Shown here piece after piece: positions 5,803 through 8,674 of a stretch of DNA of 8,674 nucleotides. Position 1 is the first letter of the stretch, and every line of letters starts with the position of its first letter. The notes below the pieces were generated by a model that was not told where the DNA came from, ran no database searches, and worked only from the letters and a program-made list of their open reading frames with translations. Origin of the DNA: Chryseosolibacter sp966080355 (GTDB lineage Bacteria; Bacteroidota; Bacteroidia; Cytophagales; Cyclobacteriaceae); NCBI GenBank assembly GCA_966080355.1, contig CBHROW010000239.1, forward strand, positions 1-8,674, in the 5' to 3' direction. Made by a program: the position numbers and the translations under genes.

Positions 5803-8460
5803 TTACATTCTAAACCTGTAAGTATACTTGATCAGGAAGATGTTGTGTGTTTTGTCGGGAAAATAGAACGAGTTTTTTCGAGTGCCTCCGTGGGAATCGT
5901 AAAACTCGCCATTGCGCTCGGTAGTCCAAACCAGAAAGACAGTTGACCCTGGAATATATTCCCAACGCATAACCATGTTTGACCTGAACTGGCCGAAGTT
6001 GAAATCTGGTTTTGCGAATGAATAGTCGGGCATGCCGTTGCCATCTTCATCCACTCCATAACCGCCATCCTGTGCAGAGAGATCCGTGACTTGCAACATC
6101 GAAAAACGTTCTGAATAAACACGCGATCGTGAGTCTTCTATAACTTTGAATTTCGAATAGCGACCGGATGTTCCAAACGGCTGTCCCCAGTATTGAATGG
6201 AAATGTTCGGTGTAAGCATGTAGGTCATACGAATCGACATGCGCGCCACCGTTTGATCGATCTCTGCTACCACATAGCGTGGGCGTCCATCTTCTCCTTC
6301 GGCTGTTGCTACATATTGAAGCGAGTTGATATTCTTCGTGTAACTTGTCGAAACCGTTACGTTGAAAGCATTTGCTGGCCGGAATGTCACGTCCAACCCC
6401 AGGTTATCATTCCGGGAGTACTGTTCGAGCCCGCGAGCGAAATCAAAACTGAATTCCGCATAAAGTTTTTTCCGATAGTCAGTGCTGAAGTACCCCCAGT
6501 AGTCCATGTTACCGGGATATTTCATGGAAGGTCCACCGCGAAGATCACCGTTTGAGATGGTGTGTGTATTATGGGTTATGCCTCCTCCGGTGTTCCAGTA
6601 ATTTTTCCACTGAGCATGCGCATTCACATTAAAACCCTGATTCAGATTTCTCCACCCGTAATCATAGCTTCGCCATTCATTAATATTGAATCTCCTCCAG
6701 CGCGTAAGGCCTTTTGGTGTGAGCTGACGACACTGCATCCAAAACCATTGCGTAATGTCATCGGTTGACGACATGAAGCCGATGTCGTTCAACTCGAGTT
6801 CCGGTGACTGCCAGACCACACCCAAATCCGAAATGATATTTCCACTTTTCTTCCCAACAACGAGTTGTCCGCCTGTACCTGTGAGTGAGGTCCTGTCCGG
6901 ATCAAATTCGGTGTGATAGTTGTCGGGACGCTGGAAAAAACGTTCGGAAGAAAGTTGGGTGTTCGCGATAGCTTCTTTACTTCCACGAACGTGACTGAAT
7001 ATTCCCTTTCCGCTCATGTAATAGGTCCGCTTCTTCCAGTTATGATAAAAATCGATACCGCCTGAATATGCGTCCTTGTGCAGCCATGAGACGCGATCAT
7101 TCTCAAGCTTGCGATTGGTTGCTGTGAAGATCGCACCGACAATGGTGTTGCCCTTGTTGATGTCCTGTTGTGCGCGAGACACGAAGTAATTCGTCATCGG
7201 TTCGATAACCTGGTTCCTCCGTTCACCCAAACTATCGATGCGCGCATATTCCTTGTCTGTAACGCTCTCGAGTACGCCCCAAGAAAATCCTTTTTTGTTT
7301 TTGCCCGTGAGCTTTGCTGCGCCAAGAATTGTCGAGCGTTTATTCGGCTTCACGTACTCGTCTGTGTTGTCAGCTCCCGTTTCATCGGGGTCAGCGCCAG
7401 TTTGAGGTGGCCGACCGATCCTTCGCGAATAAAAAAGATTGTTGTTGTTGAATTGCGAGACAGGGAAGGTCAGGATGTTATTACCCTCTATGAAGAACGG
7501 CCGTCTTTCCTGGAAATACAATTCGTATGCGGAGAGATTTACCTGCGATGGATCTGCTTCAACCTGACCAAAGTCCGGATTGACGGAGAGATCGAGCGTG
7601 ATATCGCTGGTGATACCGATCTTTGCATCGAGGCCATAGTTGAGCGATGAAGACTTTCCTGGTTGAAACGGATCTCCCGGTTCGGGTTCATACGTTTCAG
7701 TTTGTGCGACAACGTAAGGCTGGATCTCGAGCTGCTTCTGCGGACGCACACCTTTGATCCCATTCATTTCTCCAAAGAGGTGAACCCATCCACCGGCATC
7801 AGGTGGAATGTATTGCCACAGGGAGCGTTCCTGCTTCCGGAAAAAAAATCGCATCACTTCAATTCCCCAAGTCAGCTCTTCCATATTTGCAAACCGAAGT
7901 TGACTCAGGGGAATTCTAAATTCGGCTATCCATCCTTCGCTATCGATAGAAGTTTTCAGGTACCAGATCGGGTCCCAGCCTTCATCCCAATCGTCACCAT
8001 TGTTGGACACATATTCATCTCCTTTCACTCCGGAAACCGATGCGGTAAATGAAAACGCAGTGCGCTTATCGTTATAACTGTCGATATTGATTTCAACCAG
8101 GTCGCCTTCGAAGGTATCACGCCTCGACATTCTTCGCACGATCTTGCCCGGCTCGGGATCATAACAACGGATACCCACATACAAATTCTTGGCATCGTAC
8201 AGGATCTTGAATTTTGTTTGAACAGATGCAGGTTTTCCCTTGTCGGGATTGATCTGACGGAAGTCACCGCCCGCCCAGGGAACTTGCTGCCATGCTGGAT
8301 CATCAAGTGTACCATCGATGTGAGGAGGAGCGCCTTTTACCCACGTTATTGTGTAGCTCTTGACAGTGTCTTTTCGGGTTTCGGTTGGAGTCTCAACTTC
8401 TGTTTGCGCGAATGCCGGGAGGCAAAAGCATAAGAACGGAAGGGTCAATACAAGTTTCAT
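5803..8460 (-). CDS. CBM9-like plus DUF5916 outer-membrane-type protein
   Basis: An 885-residue exported protein. Residues 1-18 are a signal peptide (MKLVLTLPFLCFCLPAFA). Residues ~44-235 are a carbohydrate-binding family 9-like (DOMON-type) domain: PHIDGTLDDPAW (46-57), KILYDAKNLYVGIRCYD (85-101), DLVEINIDSYND (120-131), GWIAEFRIPLSQLRF (176-190). From ~240 to the end it matches DUF5916, with the conserved block SDITLDLSVNPDFGQVEADPSQVNL (285-309) followed by LYFQERRPFFIEG (314-326), and then a long stretch of alternating aromatic strands ending YTYRFRM, consistent with an outer-membrane beta barrel. Such proteins are common in Bacteroidota and have no assigned function; glycan binding is suggested only by the CBM9-like domain. 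It appears to be transcribed alone, with a terminator at 5730-5754. A 12-bp palindrome lies 10 bases upstream of the start. Confidence 0.9.
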   Translation of the reverse strand: MKLVLTLPFLCFCLPAFAQTEVETPTETRKDTVKSYTITWVKGAPPHIDGTLDDPAWQQVPWAGGDFRQINPDKGKPASVQTKFKILYDAKNLYVGIRCYDPEPGKIVRRMSRRDTFEGDLVEINIDSYNDKRTAFSFTASVSGVKGDEYVSNNGDDWDEGWDPIWYLKTSIDSEGWIAEFRIPLSQLRFANMEELTWGIEVMRFFFRKQERSLWQYIPPDAGGWVHLFGEMNGIKGVRPQKQLEIQPYVVAQTETYEPEPGDPFQPGKSSSLNYGLDAKIGITSDITLDLSVNPDFGQVEADPSQVNLSAYELYFQERRPFFIEGNNILTFPVSQFNNNNLFYSRRIGRPPQTGADPDETGADNTDEYVKPNKRSTILGAAKLTGKNKKGFSWGVLESVTDKEYARIDSLGERRNQVIEPMTNYFVSRAQQDINKGNTIVGAIFTATNRKLENDRVSWLHKDAYSGGIDFYHNWKKRTYYMSGKGIFSHVRGSKEAIANTQLSSERFFQRPDNYHTEFDPDRTSLTGTGGQLVVGKKSGNIISDLGVVWQSPELELNDIGFMSSTDDITQWFWMQCRQLTPKGLTRWRRFNINEWRSYDYGWRNLNQGFNVNAHAQWKNYWNTGGGITHNTHTISNGDLRGGPSMKYPGNMDYWGYFSTDYRKKLYAEFSFDFARGLEQYSRNDNLGLDVTFRPANAFNVTVSTSYTKNINSLQYVATAEGEDGRPRYVVAEIDQTVARMSIRMTYMLTPNISIQYWGQPFGTSGRYSKFKVIEDSRSRVYSERFSMLQVTDLSAQDGGYGVDEDGNGMPDYSFAKPDFNFGQFRSNMVMRWEYIPGSTVFLVWTTERNGEFYDSHGGTRKNSFYFPDKTHNIFLIKYTYRFRM

Positions 8461-8469
8461 TAGGGTTTT

Positions 8470-8481
8470 TAGCCTAGGCTA
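8470..8481. promoter_or_regulatory. 12-bp perfect palindrome upstream of the DUF5916 gene
   Basis: TAGCCTAGGCTA is a perfect inverted repeat with no spacer, 10-21 bases before the ATG at 8460. It lies where a repressor or translation-blocking structure would act, and is outside both neighbouring frames. No matching second copy was seen in the window. Operator function is inference; chance is possible. Confidence 0.3.
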
Positions 8482-8487
8482 TTGTCG

Positions 8488-8625
8488 CTAACGCGGAATA
8501 CCCTCATTTGTTGCCTTAGTTACATGAATCGCCACAACTTTGTTGTCAATTGTATATAATCCTTTGGGAAAGTTGTCACCTGCCTCACTGAAAACAATTA
8601 TATCTGCTGGAAGATAACCAACCAT
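8488..8625 (-). CDS. Possible 45-codon ORF or gene remnant, unknown
   Basis: On the minus strand ATG 8625 opens a 45-residue frame ending TAG at 8488, 27 bases before the DUF5916 start. It reads MVGYLPADIIVFSEAGD at the start and GLYTIDNKVVAIHVTK further on; this looks protein-like, and the codons are more AT-rich than those of the neighbours. I recognise no family. An upstream in-frame TAA at 8631-8629 rules out a longer form without a frameshift. Other minus frames near the right edge are short: the frame open at the edge ends at 8633, so it could hold the last 13 codons of a gene entering from the right. The ORF could be a real small protein, the broken end of a larger gene, or chance. Confidence 0.25.
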   Translation of the reverse strand: MVGYLPADIIVFSEAGDNFPKGLYTIDNKVVAIHVTKATNEGIPR

Positions 8626-8674
8626 TCTTTACTCATAGTGACGGCCTTCGTGCCGAGAAAATTTCAACAATCAT

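Noticed and set aside
7168..7650. 160-codon plus-strand frame, with others (6193-6555, 7663-8052) inside the DUF5916 gene
   Set aside because: They are antisense to a well-supported coding region, and their translations show no family motif or signal sequence.
8534..8576. 8-bp inverted repeat ACAACTTT / AAAGTTGT
   Set aside because: The arms are 27 bases apart in AT-rich sequence and no T tract or promoter element goes with them; chance is likely.

Overview
The window looks like chromosomal DNA from a Bacteroidota bacterium, probably of the order Cytophagales. This is inferred from the gene content (a CBM9/DUF5916 outer-membrane-type protein, an OmpH/Skp paralogue, a secreted YHS protein, a VanZ-like protein), from a TAnnTTTG promoter box, from weak ribosome-binding sites, and from short heptamer repeats between genes. 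No sequence search was possible, so the genus is open. No tRNA, rRNA, CRISPR array, insertion sequence, phage gene or recognisable defence system is visible, and no stretch of 300 bases or more lacks a gene.

Layout from left to right. (1) 1-396, minus: start and middle of a secreted YHS-domain protein cut by the window edge. (2) 397-673: non-coding, holding a three-copy 18-bp repeat built of ATTAGGS heptamers, and a strong terminator that itself contains heptamer repeats. (3) 674-1396, minus: a DUF892/YciE ferritin-like stress protein with a basic histone-like N-terminal tail. (4) 1397-1513: divergent intergenic region with a Bacteroidota -7 box for the plus-strand gene. (5) 1514-2104 and 2163-2510, plus: a secreted DinB-fold protein and a small VanZ-like membrane protein, probably co-transcribed. 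(6) 2488-5551, minus: an apparent three-gene operon, read in the order OmpH/Skp-like periplasmic chaperone, arginyl/leucyl-tRNA-protein-transferase-like protein, cytochrome P450. The P450 3' end overlaps the convergent VanZ-like gene by 23 bp. (7) 5552-5802: non-coding, with six tandem heptamers and a terminator for the gene to the right. (8) 5803-8460, minus: an 885-residue CBM9-like plus DUF5916 protein. (9) 8461-8674: its upstream region, with a 12-bp perfect palindrome and a 45-codon ORF of uncertain status.

Functionally most of the window is cell-envelope and oxidative or redox-related, but no single pathway joins all the genes. The most unusual items are the transferase-like protein, which lacks the N-terminal cysteine cluster of ATE/Bpt enzymes, carries an extra C-terminal region and lies in an operon with a P450, and the three separate intergenic arrays built from unrelated 7-bp units. 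I did not find convincing evidence of a wholly new multi-gene system.
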